A stretch of 5,790 nucleotides of DNA from Alphaproteobacteria bacterium (GTDB taxonomy: Bacteria; Pseudomonadota; Alphaproteobacteria; Acetobacterales; Acetobacteraceae). The position numbers and the translations under genes are program-made. Below, piece after piece: positions 1-5,790 of this stretch (position 1 is the stretch's first letter; each line of letters starts with the position of its first letter). The DNA lies in contig JAAFHD010000251.1 in assembly GCA_013298245.1 (NCBI GenBank), positions 1-5,790 on the forward strand, read 5' to 3'. The notes under the pieces are model-generated. The model was not told the origin of the DNA. It saw only the letters and a program-made list of their open reading frames with translations, and did not search any database.

Positions 1-102
1 GTTCAGCCGCAGGCCGCGGCGATAGAGGCTCTCCGCCTCCTCCACACGCCCCTGCTGGTGGCGGTCGGCGCCGCGCGCCACCAAGTCGTCAGCGGTATCC
101 AT
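1..102 (-). CDS. N-terminal fragment of a tetratricopeptide-repeat (TPR) protein (3' end beyond the window)
   Basis: The minus strand opens with ATG at 102-100 and reads 34 codons without a stop to the left edge, beginning MDTADDLVARGADRHQQGR. Residues 7-34 fit one TPR helix pair: an A/G-rich first helix, Gly at the turn (GRVEEAE), then a second helix with the Tyr-x3-Gly/Ala-Leu pattern (LYRRGLRLN). TPR arrays are protein-interaction scaffolds, and in bacteria are often fused to glycosyltransferase or other catalytic domains; the fragment is too short to say which applies here. There is no signal peptide, so the N-terminus is probably cytoplasmic. A GGTAAGG stretch (plus 104-110) lies just before the start and could act as a weak ribosome site. 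The gene is divergent from the OpgC gene. The TPR call rests on a single repeat. Confidence 0.7.
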   Translation of the reverse strand, partial: MDTADDLVARGADRHQQGRVEEAESLYRRGLRLN

Positions 103-154
103 GCCTTACCCATGCGTCACGCACGCCGCCCGCGCAAGCTGGTATACGCCCCCC
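103..154. promoter_or_regulatory. Divergent intergenic region, presumed promoters for the TPR gene and the OpgC operon
   Basis: This 52-bp gap separates two outward-facing start codons, so promoters in both directions are expected here or just inside the genes. The only AT-rich element is a GTATAC palindrome at 142-147. Read rightward, TATACG (143-148) could be a -10 box; transcription would then begin at or within a few bases of the OpgC ATG at 155, suggesting a leaderless or near-leaderless message. That would fit the lack of a Shine-Dalgarno sequence there (the bases before the ATG are all C). No convincing -35 box is visible for either direction. The existence of a regulatory region is inferred from layout; the specific box is weak. 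Confidence 0.35.
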
Positions 155-1312
155 ATGCAGCACCTGATCCGCAGCGCGCGCGACCTGCGCGCCGATCTGT
201 TTCGCGGGATCGCGCTGTGGTTCATCTTCATCAACCACGTGCCCGGCAATTGGCTGGGCCTGCTCACCACCCGCAACTATTCCTTTGCGGACGCCACCGA
301 GGTCTTCGTCTTTCTCGCCGGCTACGCGGGCGGCATCGCCTATGGCAAGCTGATGGAACGCGAGGGCTGGTTCTTCGCCGCCTCCCGCGTGGTGGGCCGC
401 GTCGGCACGCTTTACGTCGCGCACATCTTCCTGCTGGTCGTCTTCACCGCGCAGGTGGGCTATTCCGCCGCCGCCCTGGACCGCGCCGCCTATCTGGATG
501 AATTGCTGCTGGACCCCTTCAGCGACGACCCCTACCGCGCGTTGTTCTGGGCCTTGCTGCTGGTCTACCAGCCATCCTTCCTGAACATCCTGCCGCTCTA
601 CATCGTGCTGCTGCTGATCTTCGCGGCCGCGATGCCGCTGATGCGCTGGCCCACGCTGATGCTGGGCCTGTCCATCGCCGCCTATGGGCTGGTGCGCATG
701 CTGGGGCTGAACCTGCCGGCGCTGCATGGCACCGGCTGGTTTTTCAACCCGCTGGCCTGGCAGTTGCTGTTCTTCTGCGGCATCGCCATCGGCTACGCGC
801 CGCCCGGCGCCGAGCCCCTGCGCGCACCGAAAAACCGCGTGATGCTGGCCGTATGCCTGGCCTTCATGCTGCCCGCCGCCGCCGGCATGCTGGCCGCCTG
901 GCACGCGCCGGACTGGTTGCAGGCGCTGCCCGGCCCGTGGTGGGCGCTGATCGACAGCGTGGACAAATCCGGCCTGCATCCGTTCCGGCTGATGTCCATC
1001 CTGGCCGGCGCCTACATCATCGTCTTCTTCGTGCCCAAGACGGCGGCCTGGCTGCAAGGCGGCATCGCGCGCCCCTTCGTGCTGATGGGCCAGCAGGCGC
1101 TGCCGGTGTTCTGCGTCGGCATTTTCCTGTCCTTCCTGGGGCGCATCGCGCTGGAAAAATCCGACGACCTGGCCATGCAGGCGGCGGTCAATATCGCCGG
1201 CTTCGGCGTGCTGCTGGCGGTGGGCTATGTGTCGGGCTGGTATGGGCAGAAGCTGCGCACCGCGCGCGACGCACCGCCCTTGCCGCCGCGCGCCCAGCCG
1301 GATACGGCTTGA
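155..1312 (+). CDS. opgC: OpgC-family membrane acyltransferase
   Basis: This is a polytopic inner-membrane protein of 385 residues. It matches the OpgC family (acyltransferase-3 superfamily), whose characterised member in Rhodobacter sphaeroides succinylates osmoregulated periplasmic glucans. Visible family signatures are RDLRADLFRGIALWFIFINH near residues 9-28, DATEVFVFLAGY (46-57), NILPLYIVLLL (144-154), FNPLAWQLLFF (197-207), KSGLHPFRLM (271-280) and GQQALPVFC (312-320). About ten hydrophobic segments are spread along the chain. The conserved R and H near the N-terminus (R17, H28) are candidate active-site residues. An in-frame ATG at 101 would add 18 residues, but these do not resemble the family and that ATG overlaps the divergent TPR start, so the ATG at 155 is preferred. 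It is the first gene of a plus-strand cluster, 3 bp before the SGNH gene. No opgG/opgH is nearby, so the glycan acceptor and acyl group are unknown; the symbol denotes the family only. Confidence 0.88.
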   Translation: MQHLIRSARDLRADLFRGIALWFIFINHVPGNWLGLLTTRNYSFADATEVFVFLAGYAGGIAYGKLMEREGWFFAASRVVGRVGTLYVAHIFLLVVFTAQVGYSAAALDRAAYLDELLLDPFSDDPYRALFWALLLVYQPSFLNILPLYIVLLLIFAAAMPLMRWPTLMLGLSIAAYGLVRMLGLNLPALHGTGWFFNPLAWQLLFFCGIAIGYAPPGAEPLRAPKNRVMLAVCLAFMLPAAAGMLAAWHAPDWLQALPGPWWALIDSVDKSGLHPFRLMSILAGAYIIVFFVPKTAAWLQGGIARPFVLMGQQALPVFCVGIFLSFLGRIALEKSDDLAMQAAVNIAGFGVLLAVGYVSGWYGQKLRTARDAPPLPPRAQPDTA

Positions 1313-1315
1313 GCC

Positions 1316-2026
1316 ATGGCATTGCGCGTGCTCCTGCTGGTGCTGGGCTTCTGCGGTGTCGCCGCCGCGCAGCTGCCCTGCGCCGTGCCGCCCGACATGC
1401 TGGACGCCACCACCCTGCCGCGCAGCCGCGCCGCGATCGAGGCACGGGAATTGCGCATCCTGATCGGCGGTTCCGCCAGCGCCGAACCAGGTGCGCTGGC
1501 CACCACGCCCTATCACGCGCGCCTGGCCGCGATCCTGGTGGAACACTTCCCCGGCCTTGCCGTGCGCGTCGAAGCCCGCGGCCGGCGCGGCGCCACCGCG
1601 GCCGAAGTCCTGGCGCTCGTCGAACGCGAAATCCCGGCCCTGCGCCCGCATTTGATCATCTGGCAGACCGGCACGGTGGAGGCCGCGCGCAACCTCGACC
1701 CCGGCGACTTCACCGACACGCTGAGTGAGGGCATCACCCGCCTGCGCGCACGCGGCGCCGAGGTGCTGCTGATGGACCCGCAATTCAGCCGCTTCCTGCG
1801 CGCCAATTCCGACATCGACCGCTATCGCGACGCGCTGCGCCTGGCCGCCGCCGCCGAGGGCATCACGCTGCTGCGCCGCTGGGACTGGATGCACCACTGG
1901 ACCGACCATGACGGCCCCGACATCGAACGCGCGCCGCGCGACCAACGCGCCGCCCAACTGGCCCGCCTGCAGGACTGCATCGCCCGCGGCATCGCCACGC
2001 AAATCCAACTCGCCGTGAGGCGCTGA
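1316..2026 (+). CDS. Secreted SGNH/GDSL-like hydrolase or acyl-handling protein
   Basis: The protein has 236 residues and a signal peptide: a hydrophobic stretch at residues 5-18 ends in AAA before Q19, a good signal peptidase I site. The C14 context (LGFC) is not a lipobox. The rest has the order of an SGNH fold: a strand then LIGGSASAEP (49-58), with S53 in the place of the GDS nucleophile; a Gly in block II (around G92); LIIWQTGT (113-120) in block III; a further strand VLLMDPQFSR (150-159); and a terminal D190-W-M-H193 that matches the DxxH catalytic pair. Block III lacks the usual Asn (GTVE rather than GTND), and the first block is GGS rather than GDS. C22 and C221 might form a disulphide in the periplasm. 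SGNH proteins are esterases or acyltransferases; placed after OpgC, a role in adding or removing acyl groups on the same glycan is inferred. There is no clear ribosome site, and the start lies 3 bp after the OpgC stop, suggesting translational coupling. Confidence 0.78.
   Translation: MALRVLLLVLGFCGVAAAQLPCAVPPDMLDATTLPRSRAAIEARELRILIGGSASAEPGALATTPYHARLAAILVEHFPGLAVRVEARGRRGATAAEVLALVEREIPALRPHLIIWQTGTVEAARNLDPGDFTDTLSEGITRLRARGAEVLLMDPQFSRFLRANSDIDRYRDALRLAAAAEGITLLRRWDWMHHWTDHDGPDIERAPRDQRAAQLARLQDCIARGIATQIQLAVRR
2016..2020 (+). promoter_or_regulatory. Shine-Dalgarno site supporting the GTG start of the kinase
   Basis: TGAGG lies inside the last codons of the SGNH gene, 6 nt before the GTG at 2027. 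This is a normal spacing and supports GTG as the start. No in-frame ATG occurs until codon 58, which lies beyond the first membrane helix. Confidence 0.5.
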
Positions 2027-3682
2027 GTGCCCGATGGCGGCCCCCGCCCTGAACCCAAGGCGCGCCGCCGCCGCTGGGTCAGCCCGCTGCTGCGCCGCAT
2101 CCTGCTGCTGAACGCCCTGCCGCCCGCGCTGCTGGCCGCCGCATTGCTCTACCTGGACCAGTATCAGAACGGCCTGCTGGCCGGCGATGTGGAGGCGATG
2201 CGCACCCAGGCCCGCATCTATGCCGGCGCGATTGGCGAGGCAGCCGTGCGCATCGAAAACGACCGCGCCGTGCTGGTGCCCGAACAGGCGCGCCCGCTGC
2301 TGCGCCGCCTGGTGGAACCATCGCCCAACACCCAGGCGCGCATCTTCGACCCCGCCGGCCTGGTGGTGGCCGACAGCCGCGTGCGCGAGGGCTCTGGCGG
2401 CGCGGTGGTGACCGAACCGCTGGCGCCACCGGTGCAGCGCGACGCGGTCGGCACGCAGCTTTCCGCGCTGTACGAATACCTGCTGACCTGGCTGCCCCGG
2501 CAGGCGCGCACACCCGTGGTGGTGGACACCGCCACCGATGCCGACAGTTTTGATTGGACGCCCGCACTCGGCCCCGATCGGCGCGAGGAATTGCGCCTGG
2601 CCCTGGAAGGCGGCGTGGTGCCCTATATCCGCCGCACGCCCGATGGCCGCCTGCTGATTTCCGTCGCCGAACCGGCGCGGCGCGGCAGCCAGGCCGTTGG
2701 CATTCTGCTGCTGACGCGCGAGGCGCGGGAGGTGGACCAGCGCCTGTTCGAAATCCGCATTTCGGTGTTGGGCCTGTTCACCCTGGCGCTGCTGCTGACC
2801 TTGGCCTTGTCGCTGTATCTGGCGCAGACCATGGCGCAGCCGATCCTGCGCCTGGCGACGGCGGCGGGTGCGATGCGCGAAGGCAAGGGCCGCGGCGGTT
2901 CGGTGCCCGATGACCTGCTGACGCGCCGCGATGAAATCGGCATTCTGGCGCGCGACCTGCAACGCGCCGCGCGCGCGCTTTGGGCACGCATCGACGCCAA
3001 TGAACGCTTCGCCGCCGATGTCGCGCACGAACTGAAAAACCCGCTGACCAGCGTGCGCAGCGCCATCGAAACCCTGCGCCGCGTGGAAGACCCGGCGCAG
3101 CAGAAACGCCTGCTGGGCATCATCGCGAATGACGTGGTGCGGATGGACCGCCTGATCGGCGACATCGCCGATTCATCGCGCGTGGACGCGGAGCTGTCGC
3201 GCAACATCGCCGAACCCGTGGATGTGGGCCAGATGCTGGCGATCCTGGCCGAACTGCACAACACCACGCGCGGCGATGACGACGCCGTCCTGGTGCCGGA
3301 ACTGCCCGAGGGGCCGCTGCTGGCGCTGGGTGTCGAGGACCGCTTGGTGCAGGTGATCCGCAACCTGATCGGCAACGCCATCAGCTTCAGCCCCGCACGC
3401 GGCCAGGTGTGGCTGCGCGGCCGCGCGGTGGCGGAACTGGTGGAAATCGTGGTGGAGGACGAAGGCCCGGGCATCCCCGAAGCGAAACTCTCCGGCATCT
3501 TCGAACGCTTCTATTCGGAACGCCCGCAGGGCGAGCGCTTCGGGCAACATTCGGGTCTCGGCCTGTCCATCTCGAAGCAGATCATCGAAGGCCTGCGCGG
3601 GCGCATCACCGCCGAAAACCGGCGCGATGTGGATGGCCGCGTGCTGGGCGCGCGCTTCATCGTGCGGCTGCCCAAGGGATGA
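2027..3682 (+). CDS. chvG: ChvG-family envelope-sensing histidine kinase
   Basis: This is a 551-residue inner-membrane sensor kinase. A basic cytoplasmic N-terminus leads into SPLLRRILLLNALPPALLAA and the YLDQYQNGLL stretch (residues 19-51), the typical opening of ChvG/ExoS sensors. TM1 is about 23-42, the periplasmic sensor about 44-244, TM2 about 246-266, and the HAMP linker about 266-320. The H-box FAADVAHELKNPLTS (328-342) has phospho-acceptor H334. The ATPase domain shows the N-box VIRNLIGNAISFSP (N446, N450), G1 box VEDEGPGIP (D478), F-box FERFYSERPQG (492-502), G2 box HSGLGLSIS (508-516), and the family ending GARFIVRLPKG. All catalytic residues are present. In Agrobacterium and Sinorhizobium, ChvG/ExoS with ChvI controls acid response and surface polysaccharide. 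GTG start: it abuts the preceding TGA with zero spacing and has an upstream TGAGG. The usual neighbours chvI and hprK are absent here, so this may be a paralogue or a relocated copy. Confidence 0.9.
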   Translation: MPDGGPRPEPKARRRRWVSPLLRRILLLNALPPALLAAALLYLDQYQNGLLAGDVEAMRTQARIYAGAIGEAAVRIENDRAVLVPEQARPLLRRLVEPSPNTQARIFDPAGLVVADSRVREGSGGAVVTEPLAPPVQRDAVGTQLSALYEYLLTWLPRQARTPVVVDTATDADSFDWTPALGPDRREELRLALEGGVVPYIRRTPDGRLLISVAEPARRGSQAVGILLLTREAREVDQRLFEIRISVLGLFTLALLLTLALSLYLAQTMAQPILRLATAAGAMREGKGRGGSVPDDLLTRRDEIGILARDLQRAARALWARIDANERFAADVAHELKNPLTSVRSAIETLRRVEDPAQQKRLLGIIANDVVRMDRLIGDIADSSRVDAELSRNIAEPVDVGQMLAILAELHNTTRGDDDAVLVPELPEGPLLALGVEDRLVQVIRNLIGNAISFSPARGQVWLRGRAVAELVEIVVEDEGPGIPEAKLSGIFERFYSERPQGERFGQHSGLGLSISKQIIEGLRGRITAENRRDVDGRVLGARFIVRLPKG

Positions 3683-4386
3683 CGCAGCCGGGGCTTTTCC
3701 CGGAAGAACCAGCGCCCTCCGCGCAGGCCGGCCATCGCGCGCGCATGCGCACACGCCTGCTGCGCGCCGGCCCCGATGCGCTGCTCGACCACGAGATGAT
3801 CGAGATGCTGCTCTTCTTGGCCCTGCCGCGCCGTGACACCAAGGCGCTGGCGCACACACTGCTGACGCGCTTCGGCGATTTCGCCGGCGTCATCGCCGCG
3901 CCCGTGGATGAATTGCTGGGCGTCGAGGGCCTGGGCGAAGCCGGCGCGGCCGCGCTGAAGCTGGCGCAAGGTGCCGCGCTGCGCCTATCCGCCACCGCCC
4001 TGCGCGCGCGCCCCGTGCTGGACAATTGGGACCGCCTGTCCGCGCATCTCAACGCCGCACTGGCGCGCGAACCCACCGAGCAATTCCGCGTCCTTTTCCT
4101 CGACGCGCGCAACCAATTGCTGGCGGAAGAAACGCAGTCCCGCGGCACGGTGAACCACGCGCCGGTCTATCCGCGCGAAGTGGCGCGCCGCGCGCTGACC
4201 TTGCACGCCACCGCCGTGATCCTGGCGCATAACCACCCATCCGGCGACGCCACGCCCAGCCGCGCGGACATCGCGATGACCACGGAAGTGAAGGCCGCGC
4301 TGACCACCATCGGCGTCACGCTGCATGACCACCTGGTGGTGGCCGCTGGTGGCATCCAGTCGTTCAGGCGGCTTGGGCTGCTTTGA
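3679..4386 (+). CDS. radC: RadC family JAMM/MPN-domain protein (UPF0758)
   Basis: The protein has 235 residues, about the usual RadC length, and looks intact. The N-terminal UPF0758 helical domain starts at GHRARMRTRLLRAGPDAL (18-35) and contains a helix-hairpin-helix-like LLGVEGLGEAGAAAL (79-93). The C-terminal JAMM domain carries QSRGTVNHAPVYPREVARRA (153-172) and the zinc motif AHNHPSGDATPSRAD (183-197), with H184, H186, S188 and D197, ending in SFRRLGLL. The family was named for DNA repair, but the original radC mutation was traced to recG and its function remains unsettled. The start ATG overlaps the kinase stop (ATGA, 3679-3682). AAGGG sits directly against the ATG, too close for a normal Shine-Dalgarno, so coupling to the kinase is likely. 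It converges on and overlaps the glycosyltransferase gene at its 3' end. Confidence 0.93.
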   Translation: MTQPGLFPEEPAPSAQAGHRARMRTRLLRAGPDALLDHEMIEMLLFLALPRRDTKALAHTLLTRFGDFAGVIAAPVDELLGVEGLGEAGAAALKLAQGAALRLSATALRARPVLDNWDRLSAHLNAALAREPTEQFRVLFLDARNQLLAEETQSRGTVNHAPVYPREVARRALTLHATAVILAHNHPSGDATPSRADIAMTTEVKAALTTIGVTLHDHLVVAAGGIQSFRRLGLL

Positions 4387-5338
4387 TCCGCAGCCGGCGC
4401 ACCAACACCTCCAGCGCCAGCACATCCGCATCCGCGCCGAACAGCGCCGCCACGTCATGCCCACGCGCGGCAAACGCGGCCAGCAGGTCGCGCGCGAAAA
4501 CCACGACAGCGTCGGGCCGATCCTCCGGAATCCAGAATTCCTGTCGGCCTGGTTTCGGCAGGCAATGCCGCATGCACAGCGCGCGCCACAACAGCCGCGC
4601 CTCGCCCGGGTCGCGCGCCGCGGGCAGCGCTGCCTCCAGCATGCGCGCGCCCAGTTCCGCCCAGGCCGCGCGCCGCCGCGCCGCATCCCAGCGCAGCCAA
4701 CGCCCGCCGGTATTCGCGCCATGCACCCGCTTGCGATACAGCGGCGCCCGCACCCGCAGCACCGGCCCGAACAGCGCCATGCGCAGCGTGGTGACGTGGT
4801 CCTCCGCGATCTGTTCCGGCGTGGTGGGCGCCACCGCGCCGGCGGCCAGCGCGCGCGGCATCAGGCTACGAATGGGTATCCAGGGCTGGTGCGCCAGCGC
4901 GTGCATGGCGCGCGTCAGTGCTGTGCTGCCGGGCACGCCGTCATTGGTCTCGACATGGTCCTGGCTGCCGAAATAGCGGATGTCGGTGAAGGCGGAGCTG
5001 GGCACGGGTGCGGCATCCACCGCGGCCAGCAGTGCGGCCAGATAGCCGGGTTCCACCACGTCATCCTGCGGCATGTAGCAGGCGAATTCGGTGGTCACGC
5101 TGCGCAGCAGAATGTCCAGATGGCCCGACCACCCCGCGCGCGGCAGATTGATGCGCGCGGTGAAGCGGCTGTCATGCGTCAACGCCTGCGCGGCGGCCAG
5201 GCTTTCGGTGTCTTCATCCCCATCCACGCTCAGCACCACGGCGAAGTCGCGAAGGGTCTGCGCCCGCAGCGACGCACATAGTTCCGGCAAGAAAGCCGCG
5301 CCGCGAAAGATCGGCACGCAGAAGGTGACGCGTGTCAT
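4364..5338 (-). CDS. Family 2 glycosyltransferase
   Basis: The protein has 324 residues and no signal peptide, and is probably cytoplasmic or membrane-peripheral. The N-terminus is a GT-A fold: VTFCVPIFRGAAFLPELCAS (4-23) with the CVPIFRG variant of the GT2 opening, then RAQTLRDFAVVLSVDGDEDT (25-44) with D39 and D41 for nucleotide-sugar binding, and the metal-binding acidic cluster MPQDDVVEPGYL (89-100, D92/D93). YRKRVHGANT (201-210) fits the late YR-x-H-x2-N/S element seen in many GT2 enzymes. The C-terminal ~110 residues are Ala/Arg-rich and I do not recognise them. The sugar donor and acceptor cannot be told. The ATG at 5338 is chosen because the GT2 fold starts 3 residues later; an open frame continues 79 codons upstream but overlaps the next gene and has no family similarity. 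No clear ribosome site precedes it. Its last 23 bp overlap radC, tail to tail. Confidence 0.85.
   Translation of the reverse strand: MTRVTFCVPIFRGAAFLPELCASLRAQTLRDFAVVLSVDGDEDTESLAAAQALTHDSRFTARINLPRAGWSGHLDILLRSVTTEFACYMPQDDVVEPGYLAALLAAVDAAPVPSSAFTDIRYFGSQDHVETNDGVPGSTALTRAMHALAHQPWIPIRSLMPRALAAGAVAPTTPEQIAEDHVTTLRMALFGPVLRVRAPLYRKRVHGANTGGRWLRWDAARRRAAWAELGARMLEAALPAARDPGEARLLWRALCMRHCLPKPGRQEFWIPEDRPDAVVVFARDLLAAFAARGHDVAALFGADADVLALEVLVRRLRIKAAQAA
4376..4395. terminator. Weak candidate bidirectional hairpin at the radC/glycosyltransferase convergence
   Basis: GGCTGC (4376-4381) and GCAGCC (4390-4395) form a 6-bp stem around an 8-nt loop that contains the radC stop codon. The position, between convergent genes, is where a shared terminator would be expected. 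No T-run follows on either strand, so it is not a canonical intrinsic terminator and may be chance in GC-rich DNA. Confidence 0.25.
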
Positions 5339-5365
5339 GGCGACGGAACGATGCGCTGACCTACG

Positions 5366-5381
5366 GCCGGCGCAAGCCGGC
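5366..5381. repeat. Perfect GCCGGC inverted repeat with GCAA loop in the 57-bp intergenic spacer
   Basis: GCCGGC (5366-5371), GCAA (5372-5375) and GCCGGC (5376-5381) make a perfect 6-bp stem with a GNRA-type tetraloop on the plus strand. It lies between the stop of the right-edge gene and the glycosyltransferase start, both on the minus strand; there the loop reads TTGC. No T-run follows, so it could be a transcript-stabilising hairpin, a weak pause site or chance. The spacer (5339-5396) otherwise shows no recognisable promoter or ribosome site. Confidence 0.3.
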
Positions 5382-5396
5382 AAGCGGCTGTTGGCA

Positions 5397-5790
5397 TCAC
5401 GCCGCGGCGCGGGCGCGCGGCAGGATGTGGTCCGCCGTATCCATCGCAAACAGCGGACAAGTGGTCCACTTGCCCGGATCCACCGAATGCCAGCGCGCCT
5501 GCGAATACCGCCCGATCGCGGCGCGCGCGTGCAGCCCGCTATCGGCCAGGTGCACATCCGTCTGGCCGCGCGCATAGATCACACCGGCCGAGACTTCTGC
5601 CGGCGCCGGATCATCATGCAGCGCCAGCAAGGGCGGGAAGACCCCGCCCAACCCATCGATCATCGCGGTCCGCATGCGCGCCGCATCATCGCCATGCAGC
5701 ACGCGCGGCCAATCCGGCGGCGCGACATCGTGCGACATCGCCACCCGACCGGCCGGATACCAGGACAGCACGACCTGCCCATCATCCAGC
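5397..5790 (-). CDS. C-terminal part of an unrecognised protein (5' end beyond the window)
   Basis: The minus-strand frame is open from the right edge to TGA at 5399-5397, giving 130 visible residues beginning LDDGQVVLSWYPAGRVAMSH. The start may lie outside the window; in-frame GTG (5771) and ATG (5738) codons exist but neither has a clear ribosome site, and reading continues through them. The composition is balanced, with Trp, Tyr, His, Asp and Phe spread normally, unlike the Arg/Ala-rich shadow frames here, which supports real coding. Notable segments are LSWYPAGR, GLGGVFPPLLALHDDPAPAE, GVIYARGQTDVHLADSGLHA and GKWTTCPLFAMDTADHILPR. There is no membrane segment or repeat. I do not recognise a family and propose no function. 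The gene is followed after 57 bp by the glycosyltransferase on the same strand, so the two could be co-transcribed. Confidence 0.65.
   Translation of the reverse strand, partial: LDDGQVVLSWYPAGRVAMSHDVAPPDWPRVLHGDDAARMRTAMIDGLGGVFPPLLALHDDPAPAEVSAGVIYARGQTDVHLADSGLHARAAIGRYSQARWHSVDPGKWTTCPLFAMDTADHILPRARAAA

Noticed and set aside
101..154. Extended OpgC start at ATG 101
   Set aside because: The extra 18 residues do not resemble the family N-terminus, and this ATG overlaps the divergent TPR start codon (CATG at 100-103).
89..3028. A 979-codon open frame on the minus strand antisense to OpgC, SGNH and the kinase
   Set aside because: The three plus-strand genes share one frame and have strong G/C third positions, which keeps this one antisense frame free of stops throughout. 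Its product is low-complexity (Gln/Arg/Gly/Ala/His-rich) with no domain, while the plus-strand proteins have clear family motifs.
3409..3678. N-terminal extension of RadC or an extra domain upstream of ATG 3679
   Set aside because: It lies wholly within the kinase ATPase domain in another frame, and the translated part is Arg/Gly/Ala-rich with no motif. RadC homology begins after 3679.
4325..5281. 318-codon plus-strand frame across the glycosyltransferase gene
   Set aside because: Its product is Arg/Gln/His/Ala-rich with no motif, and the opposite strand encodes a clear GT2 enzyme, so this is a shadow frame.
5339..5575. 79-codon N-terminal extension of the glycosyltransferase
   Set aside because: It overlaps the right-edge coding frame, is Arg-rich without family similarity, and the GT2 fold begins just after the ATG at 5338.
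1..5790. CRISPR array, tRNA/rRNA, insertion sequence, integrase or attachment site
   Set aside because: I saw no regularly spaced direct repeats, cloverleaf-like segments, transposase or integrase motifs, or terminal inverted repeats. Base composition is uniform across the window.

Overview
This window is about 70% GC by eye, almost wholly coding, and has tightly packed genes with strong G/C third-position bias. Together with an OpgC-type membrane acyltransferase and a ChvG-type sensor kinase, this points to an alphaproteobacterium. Acetobacteraceae/Rhodospirillales is my best guess, from protein style only; there is no rRNA or other taxonomic marker here.

Layout. At the left edge (1-102, minus) is the N-terminus of a tetratricopeptide-repeat protein. 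It is divergent, across 52 bp, from a four-gene plus-strand cluster at 155-4386: (1) an OpgC-family multi-span acyltransferase, (2) a small secreted SGNH/GDSL-like protein, (3) a ChvG-family sensor histidine kinase starting with GTG, and (4) a complete RadC/UPF0758 JAMM protein. The junctions are 3 bp, 0 bp and a 4-bp ATGA overlap, so the four genes look like one translationally coupled operon. On the minus strand, convergent with radC and overlapping it by 23 bp, is a family 2 glycosyltransferase (4364-5338). Upstream of that, and running off the right edge, is the C-terminal part of a protein I do not recognise (5397-5790, minus).

How the genes may work together. OpgC plus a separate secreted SGNH protein resembles, in split form, the acyltransferase-3/SGNH pairs that O-acylate cell-surface or periplasmic glycans. 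The kinase belongs to a family known to sense envelope conditions and acidity and to control surface polysaccharide in rhizobia and agrobacteria. A cluster for envelope-glycan modification and envelope sensing is therefore a reasonable inference. However, no glucan synthase genes (opgG/opgH), no ChvI response regulator and no hprK are in view. RadC is probably only a co-transcribed passenger.

I found no RNA gene, CRISPR array, insertion sequence, attachment site or origin, and no clear evidence of an undescribed system. The points most worth checking are the OpgC-SGNH-kinase linkage, the kinase's separation from its usual partners, and the degenerate SGNH active site.
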